From assembly GCA_964019415.1 (NCBI GenBank), contig OZ025879.1, positions 6,539,368 to 6,603,367 on the forward strand: a stretch of 64,000 nucleotides of DNA. The letters run 5' to 3'. This stretch comes from Ianthella basta. Taxonomy: Eukaryota; Porifera; Demospongiae; Verongiida; Ianthellidae. Both the position numbers and the translations under genes were made by a program. Below the pieces are notes generated by a model that saw only the letters and a list, made by a program, of their open reading frames with translations, had not been told where the DNA came from and made no database searches. Shown here piece after piece: positions 22,952 through 35,612 of this stretch (within the stretch, counting starts at the first letter, position 1; the number at the start of each line of letters is the position of its first letter).

Positions 22952-25900
22952 ATGGCGCTACAAGATTCGGGCTTGGCGAGCACACCATCAAGCGATCATA
23001 ACCGTTAGTTAGTTACACACGTGTCTAGAACGCCTGTTTTAGCAGAACAGACAATATAAAATTAATAATTAAAGCTTAGCCTAGTCAATCGCTTGCTAGC
23101 CAAGTAGGGAAGACACGTAAGTTTGACCTGTATGGAGTTTTAATTTCTTGTTTCTTGCTCCCGCCAGCCTTTGCTTCGAGCGGCAGTCAGAGGGAACATA
23201 TGGAGGATGGCGATTCCTCGCCGTACCCTTCACAGGAATCCAGGAACGGCAGTGGGAATAGCTATGTGGTTGTGCCGCAGTCTTCGCCGCGGACGACCAG
23301 GCGCTCGCGGAGTGACTGTGCCACGGCAAGAAGTGACCTGCCGGCGCCCCCCCTACAGCCAGTTGAGGTTCCTGCGATGATACCAAGAAATGAGGCCAAT
23401 TCTGCACCGATTGGTAGTGCAGAGCCAGAAAGCCAACTTCCTTGCACCACCCCTAATGGTGCGACTACTTTGCAGTACGTACAGTTTAATGTCGGGGAGG
23501 TTCGAAACTCTCCTATCACTATCGCTGGCAAGGTGGTTGGCAGCGACGTCAATCAGGGTACGCAGGGCCTTGTACCGACCGATGGCCAAGTAGCGGAGTT
23601 CAGCATTGAATTTGGGAAAGTCACACACGCGATCATCGAAAAGGTGAAAGAAGAGAAAACGGAAAAGCTTCTACTGAGCATTGCCGCTGAGATGACTGGC
23701 CCTGATCCTGATGATTCGATCTTCCCTGGTGCAGCAGAAGCCAATACAATTGAGGATTTCTTTCAGCTAGGAAGGAAGAAAAAGTGGTGGCACTGGCTTG
23801 ATTTTGAAAGGCTAATTCTTATTTTAGAAAAGACCAAGTGCCGGCGTGCTGTGGAAATAGTCCAGCAGTACATGAAGATGCTGTCTGATCATGTGACTGA
23901 TAGACTGTCGGTGCTAGATAAAACCCACCCCCGTGATGAAGGGCACTGGATGGAGATGAAATGCCAGTGTGATCTTGCCAACCTTACGCTGAAAGCCATC
24001 AAGAAGCACAAACAGTTCCTAGTTAATCGTCTCGGGGTACCTCCCCTGGGCTTCACATTTTTTGAGGCCTACGAGGGATGCATGGTGACAGTGTGGAGGA
24101 TTCACTCTGAGGTGCAGGCTGTGGAGGTCAGGAATAAGCTCATGTCAATAGAAGGATGCTGCAAGTTTGAAGAGCCTGACAGAGAAATAGTCAAGGCCAC
24201 CCTTTTCACTCCATTCCCTGGTGAGATGTTGCAGTACAGTCGGTCATCACTGTGCATGCAACACTGTGAAATGTAGCAAAGGCAATGTCGATGACACATG
24301 ACCAGAAGCTGTATGTCTGCGGTGGACTACTGAAATTGTGGTATTTGGCAGATTTTGCTATGACTTTTGGGCAAGCCTATGCCATATAATGATAAATTGC
24401 TATATGTTAACAATTTAATGGGTGGAAATATTTCATGGCGAATTGTTCTCAAACCGCCAATCCACCAAAATGTAGTCCCCACCTAAATCTGATATATACA
24501 TCTGCTTGTATAATAATTATGCAGATTTGTTTGCTGACGTTAAGCAAGGCACCCTGGACGTAGACTCACTCACAGAGGCACATTTGTGTGCAGTGAATGA
24601 CTCTTTGCACACTCTTCTCTCACTGGCTGTGAAGTGTAACAGGCCCGGAATTGTGAAGAAGCTGCTTGAGAAAGGCCTCTCTCAGAAAGTCAAAGACTTC
24701 AAGGCTACTGAGGTATAGTGCTTTTGTAGATCATGATGGTGTTTCTTTCTGATATTGCTTTAGCTATTCTCTGGTTCATCTGTTTGTTCTATTAGCTCAA
24801 CACATCCATATCTGTTTCACTGCATGTTGGTTTAAGCATCCTTCCAAACATTACGAGTATTATAAAAACTGCTATTTTTACATTTAATTTACTGCAGTAT
24901 GCAATAAACTTACTTCTCTCCCTTTCAGATGAAGCAGACAGCTATTAACATTGCTGCTCACAAAGACTTCTGTGGTTGCCTGAAAGCTCTTGTCCTGTAA
25001 GTTTGTTTTGTGTTGGTCCACAATTCTTTCTTACATCGCCCAAACCACCATTGGCAGAGAAGAATGGAGGTGTACTGGGGTGATGTCAGACTATGCAGGA
25101 CTTTGCATAGGGCTTGTACAAGTGTTTATATAGAGTGCTCTATATGCAAACCATATGACGCAAAAGATTTTATTGAGGGCCATAATTTTAACAGATGGAT
25201 CTTTGATTGCAAGAGTTCCCTCACTTTCTAAATTAGTCAAAGGTACCCTCAAATATTCCTATATGAAGTGTAGCAATTCAGTCTTCCTCTCATACCAATA
25301 CTAGTTTGCACGGCACACATTAAGGTGAATGACAATAATCTACTATCCGCCTAGCCACTCGTGCCATTACTAACACAACCTCAAATTAAGCAAGAAACAG
25401 CAGTAACTACCATAAATCTTCTAAAAATTTGAAAATCTGATTTTTGCAATCTCTCCTCAGTCTTGACTTGAAATACCATGTATCCTCTAATTTTTTGTCC
25501 TTCCAATTTTTCGTCATCTGTATGAAAAGTGTGGTTTTCTTCTAATTCTCTGACAAAATTCGCCGTATTCTAATTCCACGTCATTCTTCCAATTCACCAT
25601 CATTATAATAGTATTCTATTGTGACGTCACCTTCTTTGTCCTTTGTTTGAAGCTTTAATCGCCTTCTTTGTCCCCTGTTCAATTCATAGCTTAAGCCGTT
25701 CACGATGGACAAAGAGTTGCGCCGTTATGGGTTGCGTTCGCCTCGTCTACCTGATAGCCCTCCTGCTGTCCATACAGGTACCTTACTGCGGCATAACTCA
25801 CTGATGTGCCTTTCAAAAGTGACTTCGCCAACACTATTAGAGGGTACCATGTCACGTTCAGCTAGCTGACCAATTTACGTACTTCTAAATGACGTTGCTT

Positions 25901-28900
25901 TTGAGAATCTTTAGAAGATATACGGTATTCAAAAATTTGAATTCTTGGGCGACTCTAAAATTTGTGTAGAACTCTAATTTTCAGCAATGGTTACCAGGGT
26001 ACTGCATAATACACCTTTGAAATGGCGTCTAACAATGGTAAATGCACCTAATAAAGCAGTGTTGTCTTCAGAGATGTCCACTGCATTGCAATTAGCTAGC
26101 TAGCTACTGGCTACGAGTAGTGTAGGTGACAACTACAGTGCTCCTGTCCTAATTGTTGTTTTTCTTGGCAATCCATATGAAATCCTCTGCCATACTGGGG
26201 CTCCAAACTGCCTTGTAAACATGATTCACGCACATAACGCACAACATCATGTCAAGGAAAGAGCCAGTAGCGGCCATTTTTTGCTTATGGAGCTTTCCAG
26301 AAAATGGCGACAGAGCGTGCCTTGAATTTTGCAAGAGGTTCTAATTTTCACAAGACACGAATGAAAATGAACATATTTCCTTCTAAACTTTAAAATTCAG
26401 AATTGAAAAGTCTAAAAATTCCCATTTTTAGAAGATTTAGGTTAGCTAGCTAGCTAAACCCAGAAAATGAACCATGCCTACATACTGGAACAGAATTAAT
26501 TAAAGTAAAGTATATAGCCCATCAAGCAGCAGAGTACGGATCTGATCCATTATGTGCCAATTATCTACAACAAAACACTGTACTCTTATGTATTTGTGCA
26601 AAATGTTAATGAATGAAGTGTTGGAATGCCATTCTGCCGACTGTATGCTCATCAAACATTTGACACTATTTGTGGCATAATCCCCTCTTCCAATACCATT
26701 GTAGGCATGGCTGCCACCCTGCTGTTCCAGATGTGGCCGAGAAGGTGGCCTTGCAGTATGCCTGTTCTAATGACTGTGTCTCCTGTGTGGCACAAATCTG
26801 TGAAGCTCCAGGCACTGCTGCCCTCACCGTAAGTACTCCCAGGAAGCTTACCACAAACTTGAAAGGGTGTACTCATCTGTGCAATGCATGATTAACTGAG
26901 TTACTAGCCTCTCTCAGAGATGGCAGCAATGGGTCATATGGGTAATATCAATACTTGATTGCACATGTTATACATGAACCTGAGCAGAATGCGTGTACGT
27001 AGTTTTTTGGTTATTGCATACAAATGGAACATTGTGTACAAGGAAGATCATGCAGATGAGTGCATGCCCAAAGTTGTACGAAGAAGATGTGAGTACAGGA
27101 ATTTTAGGATATACTTTAACAAAACATTAGCATTGTACAGATGCAAACTTCTTTTACTGTCAATTCTTTAACTGTTACAGAGAAATGTGTAAACATGATA
27201 CCCCTGTAAATATGCCTGCACATCAAGTGTGACTGCAGGCATGTGTCCTGGACATAGTGTGTTGTGACGTTCCACCTTTACCAATGCTGTTCACAGGGTT
27301 TGGATTGGGCGAGAGGTTTTCTTGCCAAGCCATGTTATTCAGAAGCAGTAACACAGGAGATCAGCAAGGCACAAGCAAGGTGCGTGCGCTAGTGGTGTAG
27401 GCATTACTGTAGGCTCTCAATTTGACCTTAATTCTAGCCTTCACCTCATGCCCCAGTGCCTAGGCTATACTAGGGCATACATTCAAAATGCAAACAGCCT
27501 CACTGGGAAGCTGCAAAACGTAGAGTATGCCTGAGAAACATGAGGAAGAAGGCGAAGTAAAGTGCATTGTGAGAAGTAGACAAGTTGCTAGATAGCTGAT
27601 GGAAAGATGTTATCACCATGCGTGCTACTTCTTGTGGAGCCTATGTTGTAGTGCTCTGCACAAGCGTAACGGATATACATACGCGAGCATAGAATTTCAT
27701 TGTGCAAGCTGCGGATATACATACATACATACATACGGGGGGCGACAATGCATCATGATTACTTGCCTTGCCCTTCGGCTCGGCAATAAGAGATAATCTC
27801 TATAGTATATTTTTGTCAGCAGGATAATGTGTGGATGCACTAAATAGAATTGGTACAGCACAGACTAGTGTATAACTCGCATATATTCTTATAGACGGCA
27901 ACGTGAGGTGGTCACTCCTGCCCTGTTTGAAGCTGCCAGGACTGGAGAGCTTTCGCTTGTTACAGACGTTTTGGAGGAAGGAGATGACATAAATGTGAAG
28001 GTGAGCAGTGTACATATATGCATATATAATAGCTTAACTATTTCTGTGCACCTTTTATGTACAACATCACTGACCCATGTAACGCATTGTGGTATACATA
28101 ATTATGTGTACATATGTATGTGTGTGTATGCATACTATACATATGTGTGTGTATGCATACTGTACATGTGTGTTTGTCCGTGTACTGCATAGTTACAGTA
28201 TAAACTGTATTATATGTGTGTGTATATTTGTGCAGATGAGTGCATGCATGCATACCGTGTGACAGTGTGTGTGCTTGCATGACATGTGTGTATACACAGT
28301 AAGAGTTGTCTTGTTGCATGTATGATACAGTCCAAATGTGGAGAATGGCCTCTGTATGTTGCTGCTAAGCATGGCCACCTCGATCTGATGAAGGAATTGG
28401 AAGAGGTATGTAAGCTGGTAGTCTCAGTCTCTTGTCAAATCAGACTCAAGGTAGCAATTGTCAGTTTGTCATCTGTACATCTTCTTGTGTACGTACCTCT
28501 AGTATGATAGCAGTATCCAAGTGGTCGGCCTCACCAATGATGGTAATACCATTCTTCACGCTGCTGTCCTAAGTCATTCAAATGAAGTGGTGGAGTACGC
28601 CTTGCAGCGCATGGTTGAAGAGCAGGAGAGCAGCCTGCTTGGATCTGATGTGAATGCTAGAAATAATGAAGGAGAGTCTGCACTGGAGTTGGCAACTAAG
28701 TCAGGTACATTGTTGCTGCATGTGCATGATTAACAAAACTGTTATCTAGTGACCAAGGGTATTACTTGTCAGGCTTTTACTGTGTAAGAATATCATTAGA
28801 AATATCTTCTCTCGCTGCTACGTACATACGTACGTATGTATGTTCATATTGTTTTGCCTGCATTGAATTTAACGGTTAATTAATGGCAGAGGTCAGATCT

Positions 28901-31900
28901 CGCTTAAATGCCAGGGCCATTGCAGGCATTCCTTAATAGGGGCTGGGCCTCAAAATTAGAGCCAAGTTTCAAAGTTAGGAGATGGCCAAGTTTGATAAGA
29001 CAATTAACATAATGGATCTCTTTGACAACTATTGTATGGCCTTGAGGTCCAATGTGATTGCCATGTGCATGACCTGACATGGACTGCCTGCTGCAGTAGT
29101 GTATAAAAACATATTCTACAAAAATTACTAAAGATGTAGGGCTGGCATAAAAAGTACAGAAACAATTTGCAAGGAAAGGCTACTACACAGTGGAGCGTTC
29201 ACCATTGTCCCTACATTGAAGAGTGCTGCACTATGCACTATGCTTTTGCATGTAGGGACAGTGGTGAATGCTCCACTGTGTAGTAACCTTTCCTTGTTCC
29301 TTTACTTTTTATGCAAGCCCTACATCTTTAGTAGTTTTTGTAGAAAATTTTTATTTTTTCTTGCTTCTGCACTTTTTATGGAGCGTAAGCTCAGATATGA
29401 TACATTGCCACAACCACAGGACAACAATGCAGGTATATGGTCCTCATGTTTTTATTCTGGAGCAGAGCCGAAGTGGCAGCTAGGACCTAGGCTCCGCACT
29501 AACTCAGAAACGTCCACCGGAAGCTCACATTAAATATAATGGCGTCCCACTGGCACAACCACTGTGGATGTCCTTGTAAACGGCGCGCTGGCTGACGGCA
29601 GCCGAAGCTTGTCCCGTATGCACTTGCAAACACTCATATGACCACGTTGTGGGGCTATTGGTCCAAAACTTAAAAGAGGAGTGACCAACCGTGCATGGCA
29701 CATATAATTACGTCATTGTAAAATGGAGTCCTGTGCCTAGCCAATGTCTTACGAAGGCTGGGAAATCTCCATTTGTGGACTGGCTCGCGGAGCCATCTAA
29801 CCTACAAAAGGCACTTACCTGCCGAAAGCATCATAGAACTAAGGGTAATTTATCATCCTACTCTTTATTGTTCGGGAGCTACAGCAGACGAAGAAGAAGA
29901 AGACGACAAAACATGGAAAAAGGCATCAACGCTTTGTACTCAACGGCACGCCGGCGCATGGAAGTAAGGTTAGCTATATAAACTGTACAGCCTCCCTTCC
30001 TCGCTGGCAGTTGGTTTCTTTTGCCGCTTCTTGCTTCTGTTCAGGAGTAGCGCTACTTTTGTTTATATTACAGCATACAAACAACCACTGCCATCCCTAC
30101 ATAGACAGCACTACCGTGCATGCTGTCTGATAATTGTATGATGTCTACTTCAAGATTAAGGCTGGGGGTGTGGATAAAGAAGAGTGAAGAATTGGCTGTG
30201 AGCTTCTGGTCAGAGCGGCAGCTCCTAGCTCAATGGATGTGAGCAGCTTCCCAGTATCTCAACTGCTCACATTTTTATCTCATATAACCTTCTGCGCTCA
30301 GGCGTCCTCTTATTGGGCTTGCCCATTTGACACTTGCACAAATGTCAATCTTGATTAATTGTTGAAAATTACTTGGTATTGGTGTGTAGTTAAGCACATC
30401 CACAGATTTTGTTTGCTTCAACTGAATAGATTCTCACAACGTTAACTTGACTGAAGACCATGCACATCCGTATCCCTCATGGCTTATTCTGTGCAGGTAG
30501 CCAAGAAATGCTAGAGCATCTGCTAAGCAATGGTGCTCATCCTTCTGTCCCATCCTCCTGTGGGGAGCTCCTCACGTTCACCGGAGACCTAGATGTCCAG
30601 GATGTACTGGACCAGCACCGAAAGGCTCACTGGCTCAAGTCAGTGATGTTGAATAGAATTGTGTGCATTTTAAATTGTCTTAACAGTACAAGCGCCAGTG
30701 TTACTACGCGTATCTGTAGTCTGTACAGTACACCAAACTAATGCAATATCTTTCTCATATTCAGACTTTTCACTGCAATGGGTGGGAAGAGATCACCACT
30801 AAAGCAGTTTCTAAGAGTTTGGCAGGTATTCATAGCAAATGCATGCATTGTACTATGCATATTACGGCATGCGCAAATTGAAAGGTACTTACTGCAGATG
30901 TTAATGCTAAGTTGCTAACCCATCCTTCAGGATCCCTATGACCACAACTTAAGAAGCCCATATGGAGACAACATGCTTATGATGGCTGCTAGAGTAGGGA
31001 AAAGTGATGTTGTAAAGTTTCTCTTGGATTCCCTTAAACGCATCACAGAAGACAGAGTTCTAACAAAGTTCCATAGTGCCCTGCCTCAAGGAGATGCTTT
31101 CCCTGGTAGCCTGTTCCAAGAATACATGGACGGTAACACGAGATTACAATTAGCATTTGTCCAAGGCAACTGAACCTGCTATACTACTGTATGTCTTTCT
31201 CCCACACAGCCAAGGCCAAGCCTGGTGCTAAGTACAGCTCTCCAGTGCTGAGCAAGTATCTCCTCATGGTGAACCAATTTGATGGCTACACAGCAGCTCA
31301 CTGTGCAGCTACTAGTGGCAGGTATGTGTGATGATAGCTTCATACCCCAGGGTACACATGTTGGCAATAATTCAGCAGTGGTGGAAAGGATGGGCACGGT
31401 ACCAACTGCTGCGTGGACCACAGTTTGTACTGTGGCAAAACCTGATAGTCTAAGAGTGTTGAATTTCTGTTCTGCTCCAGGGTGAAGACCCTTACCTACA
31501 TTTTGGAGTGCAATCCCACGTGTGTTGGCATTCAAGACAAACAAGGCAACACTCCGCTGCACATTGCAGCAATTGGAAATCATACCTCATGCATCAAGAA
31601 GCTAATGGTATGCCATAAGTATTGCTTTCACTGATTTCACAGTCCTGTGTATGCATATAAGTTTTGTTTCAATCTCTGTACTGCGTCGTGGCATCTGTGT
31701 GTTCAAGTGCTGAATGTGTACTCTAGTACGTTGCTCCTATACAGGAATTTGCTTCACCTGCCGATGTGAGTACTCCCAACAAGAAAGGACAGTTTGCCGA
31801 TGAGTTAATGATCCAAGGAGTACACTTTTGGACACTTCGTGGCAAGGTATGCACATGACATTAGCCATGGTAACAGTTTGCAATTAACAGCTAATTGGCA

Positions 31901-32039
31901 CCTTCCACAATAAGATTAGAGTCTTGTTTGTGCTCATCTGCATGAAAATTTTAGATGCAATTTTTGCTGACATGTAGCATAGGTACAGAGTATATATGTG
32001 TATGTATAAGTGGAGAGGTGTGCATGTGTGCGTGTGAGT

Positions 32040-32136
<97 letters not shown>

Positions 32137-32300
32137 TGTGTGTCACATGTGTGTATGTGAATGCTCAATGCTTCTCACAACACCCAACCATGCTTATGCC
32201 GTATATTCCTGGTTGCTTATTAACGAAAGTATACGCCTTCCTCTCTTCCTCTCAGCTACAAGCACAAAGAAGAAAGTACTCCAAGATTTCATCTGTGTAA
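22952..32300 (+). CDS. ANK-B: N-terminal WW-centred domain plus ankyrin repeats
   Basis: Exons: 22952-23003, 23168-24220, 24525-24712, 24929-24996, 26705-26828, 27297-27379, 27895-28000, 28331-28405, 28503-28704, 30497-30638, 30765-30825, 30931-31132, 31210-31321, 31481-31607, 31745-31846, 32256-32300. All phases agree; 913 aa. Residues 1-368 start MALQDSGLASTPSSD and carry the same domain as ANK-A (GEVRNSPI; FFQLGRKKKWWHWLDFERL; HWMEMKCQCD; IKKHKQFLVNRL; YEGCMVTVW). Ankyrin repeats follow (TPLHIAAIGNHTSCIKKL near the end); the C-terminus, LQAQRRKYSKISSV, differs from ANK-A. It is far more diverged from A than C or D are, so it is an older paralogue, although it sits behind the young DNTTIP2 duplicate. 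It merges two A exons (16164 and 16326) into one (31210). Confidence 0.8.
25413..26439. mobile_element. About 1-kb inverted-repeat element in ANK-B intron 4
   Basis: Ends are inverted copies (TAAATCTTCTAAAAAT at 25413, ATTTTTAGAAGATTTA at 26424). The inside repeats TTCTAATT-type strings. A GC-richer island at about 25703-25780 reads MDKELRRYGLRSPRLPDSPP and ends in a good donor, CAG|GTACCT. This looks like a first coding exon, perhaps captured from a host gene. No transposase. Confidence 0.5.
29110..30130 (+). mobile_element. Composite palindrome-plus-body element in ANK-B intron
   Basis: The palindrome (29110-29352, GATGTAGGGCTGGCAT arms) is followed by a body (about 29460-30130) with AATGGCGTCC, a CGAAGAAGAAGAAGACG run and the closing CCATCCCTACATAGACAGCA plus hairpin. 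It is the same family as 13140-13766, 14643-15630 and 52945-53705. Confidence 0.6.
32041..32146. repeat. (GT)n in ANK-B last intron
   Basis: About 50 GT units, lightly interrupted, between exons 31745-31846 and 32256-32300. Confidence 0.9.
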
Positions 32301-34543
32301 GTTTCAGTGTGCTGTCTGCATACATAGGGATAATGATAGTTGTTTGTATGCTGTGGGAAAAGTGGTGCTGTTCCTGTATAGGACTGAAATTAAGCAAAAC
32401 GGCTACCCATGAGGAAATATGGACTGTGTATCATTAGAAATGTCCTTTGAAGACATAAGCCGGCACAGTCCTTTCCATGTAATGCTGAGCGAGAGTGAGT
32501 GTAGATATGCCAAGGTAGGCCATTTTCAACAATCCCTACATCTGTCAACATTCAGTTTGTTTTACGCAAATACTGCCAGATGTACGTACAGTAGGGATTG
32601 TTGAAAGTGAGTTAGGAATTTCTTTCAATACATAAGTGACACTGCTCCATCTACCCTACATCTGAGCTGTATCTACCAGAACACAGAGTATGTATGTTTG
32701 GGGGACTCAGCTCCATCTTTACATCTAGTGATTAAATTGTATTTGTTACGCATCAACAGTTCTTGCAGTGGTGGCCACAGGGCAGAGGAAGGCACTTCAA
32801 GTGATGACAGTAAGTTTATTTATATTCTCCAATTGTATGTTTCTGAGCTATTTTTGTTGTTTCTGTGCCATTCTTCAGTGGCCATTGACCAAGGAAACAG
32901 GTGTGATCAGCCTGCCTCTGGTACCTACTTTGGGCATTGCCATTCTGAACCCTTGGTATTCTATGCCTGACTTCACTAATTGTGCATTAGTCTGATAGAC
33001 CACTGTAATCGATTGATCATGGACTGTAACAATGTGACAAGTATATTTCAAACGGTGTAGTGTCCATGACAGTGTATGTTAGTTACTTGTTCATCATCAT
33101 ACCTTCTTCACCAAAAGTGGAGCTTTCCTTCTGCCCCGGTTAGTAACCTAGTTAGCTGTGAAGAAATGCTCGACCAAGTCACTCTGTGTAATCCGTCCAC
33201 TTTTCAATATAATGTAGTTATTAAGTAAGCACGCTGTGCAGCAAGACCCTCCTGTGACAAACACAGCTGACAGGTGCCTTATCCTGTCTTGTCTTGCTCA
33301 AGTCGATCTATCTTGTCTAGTCTAAATGGTCATGCTCTGTTCAGGTCCTCTCAATCGATTGTAGTTACTGGGGCCTAAGTCCAAGTGGGCAGCTATTGCT
33401 AGCCTGCAGGGTGATAATAAGAACATGTAAGAGGTCGCTGTGGTCAATATTTACTTCAGATCCCTATCATTATATGTACGTCATGCATTTTGGTACAAGT
33501 TTTTCATCAAGAGCTGCAAGCAGTACGTACTATATATAGTGCATGCATAATGGACTGTGCATGATGAATGGTGCAAACAGATGAAATGCCTACAATGCTC
33601 TCTGTAATTATAGAACTCTTTAATAGCAATAGGCCTGCATGCGTATAGCTAAAAATAGCTGTGCAGTGGATATATATAATATAGATATTGTATCTGAATA
33701 AGCTCTCAGACTTACTGGTGTATAATATATGCATGTTGTGCACGTGCCACAGTTGGTGCATGAATGTGTAACTATGCACGGAAACACTAGAGCTGCCAAA
33801 CATGGTAATCGAGATCTACCAGCAGAACCTCTTCGATGAATAGTTATATATCTTTTAATATAATTATAGCTAACTTGCAGCTGTCATGCTAAAGAAAATT
33901 TAATGACATTGTAGCTATATAGCTCCAGTTCCATTTAGTATACAGAATGGATTTCAATTCGAAGTATATAGCCACATGGCCAGTTGCAGCTATATAGAAA
34001 AGAGCTGATTCATTATTAATAGCTACAGAACTTGCAGCTTAATTTCATGTAGCGTCTAGCATCTAGTCTAGTTGTAAGCTGCAAGGACGTTTTCTGACGT
34101 CACGATACAGAAAGATTTAGATAATGGGCCATTAGCAATTAAATATTAATTGCATGAACGAACAGTCCTTTGACCGAAAAAATATTTTTATGGAATGGCT
34201 GCTGCCACCGAAATATCGGTAGGTTGGGGTTAGGGTTAGGGTTAGGGTTAAGGTTAGGGTTAATCACACAGTCCGGTGGTTGGAGTAGCCCTATGGCTTT
34301 TAAAGACACCGCCCAATGGCAGGAACAATTATGTGACACCAGTATTACTGTAACCACCGCATTTTCGGTGGCAGTAGCAGCGACCATATTTCTATGACGG
34401 CAAAACGGACGGGGCTATACGCAACCGCGTAGCCATGCATGGTCATGGAATTCCTCCTGCTTTACGTGTAAGCTAGGGCGTACGCATGGGCCGAGGATCC
34501 TGCTAATTCGAATTTATACGGTATTAATAGTTTGGAGAACACA
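32301..34543. other. Spacer between ANK-B and ANK-C
   Basis: It contains a small palindrome (about 32525-32610, CAATCCCTACATCTG arms) and two exon-like blocks (32770-32813 after TTGCAG, 32879-32920 after TTCAG) that could be alternative 3' exons of ANK-B. AT-rich sequence with many ATATAGCTA strings follows, then the telomere-type element at 34185-34395. No gene supported. Confidence 0.45.
34185..34395. mobile_element. Inverted-repeat element carrying telomere-type repeats
   Basis: Left arm ATGGCTGCTGCCACCGAAAT and right arm (inverted) CATTTTCGGTGGCAGTAGCA flank a tract at about 34217-34262. The tract is a run of GGTTAG units (about six to seven, one GGTTAA variant), the animal telomere unit. 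The repeats are thus internal to a small element rather than at a chromosome end. Confidence 0.6.
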
Positions 34544-34644
34544 ATGACTTCCAAATCTAGCGCCAAAACAGATTCTCAGGAAGGTATGGGACACAGGCAG
34601 CTGCATTCTGCATAATATCTTTGTTGTCACGACTAACTAGCGAT

Positions 34645-35612
34645 GTACGGTCGGGTATAATTTTCGGACCAAAACGGACCGACAGGACCGGACCAATACA
34701 TTAGATAGGGGCCGTGCGGTCGATCAGCTACTCGCACTTTCGCCCTTTGTATCGACTTGTCTGCACTAGATTGGCTTTCTCTGTACTTGGTACGACTCTC
34801 CAGACGGGACCAGTAAGTTAGAGCACCATTCGACTAACTGATACTTAACTATTTTATGTATAAACATCCTGTCGCAAGCCGAACAGCGCTCTAATTTACT
34901 GGAGAGTCTTACCAAGCGCACAGAAAACCAATGGAGAGCAAGACAAGTCAATACAAAGGGCAAACGTGTGAGTGGCAGCGTTTTGATCGACCGCACAGGC
35001 CCCTATTTAATGTATTGGTCCGGTCCGGTGTCACAGTTTATTTTACCCCCCGTATAAAGTATCCCCCCGGGTAACCGAAGGTTGGTTAAACGACACAGAA
35101 ATGCTGATAGAAGCTAGTAAAATGCACCCTGCTGCAGGATGAGACTTACCGCTACCAGAAGAGACTGTTAGGTGATGATATCTGCAAACCCTGCACTTCC
35201 TTCGCAGTCCTTGCAGAAGACCACATCGATCGTGTAGTCCTCTGAGTTCTCGAAGAATGTCAAGAGGGCACTACTACAACGAGCAGAAGTTTTTGAGTAG
35301 CAGTACGGCGTGCAGATTCGCAAACTGGTGGACATCGATGTGCAGGTACATCGACGCTACAGCCTGAGCATGTGAGGAGCATGAAACGGTCTGAATCTTA
35401 GCTACTGCTTGTCAAAGCAGGGTTGATGGCTTCCAGAACAACCCCTCGAGGTGAAACACACCAAAAAGAGTTAAGGAATACTCAGAAATTCGAAGTCGGG
35501 GGATAAAGTATCCTAGTTTATTTTACCCGGGGGGATACAAAACTGGGGGGATGGAATAAACCGTGACACCGGTCGGTCCGTTCTGGTCCGAAAATTATAC
35601 ACGGCCCGATGT
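34645..35612. mobile_element. Foldback MITE with a second element nested in it
   Basis: Outer arms (about 34645-34830 and 34890-35028 plus 35570-35612) are complementary: GTATAATTTTCGGACCAAAA against its inverse, and TACATTAGATAGGGGCC against GGCCCCTATTTAATGTA. The arm is split by an inner element at about 35028-35569 with its own ends (GTGTCACAGTTTATTTTACC / GGAATAAACCGTGACACC). The inner one therefore arrived later. Lies in the ANK-C 5' region. Confidence 0.65.

Noticed and set aside
32770-32920. Two exon-like blocks past ANK-B as certain 3' exons
   Set aside because: ANK-B already has an in-phase terminal exon with a stop at 32300; the blocks have splice-like edges but no shared frame.
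34217-34262. A true telomere end
   Set aside because: Only a few units, enclosed by inverted arms and with genes on both sides.
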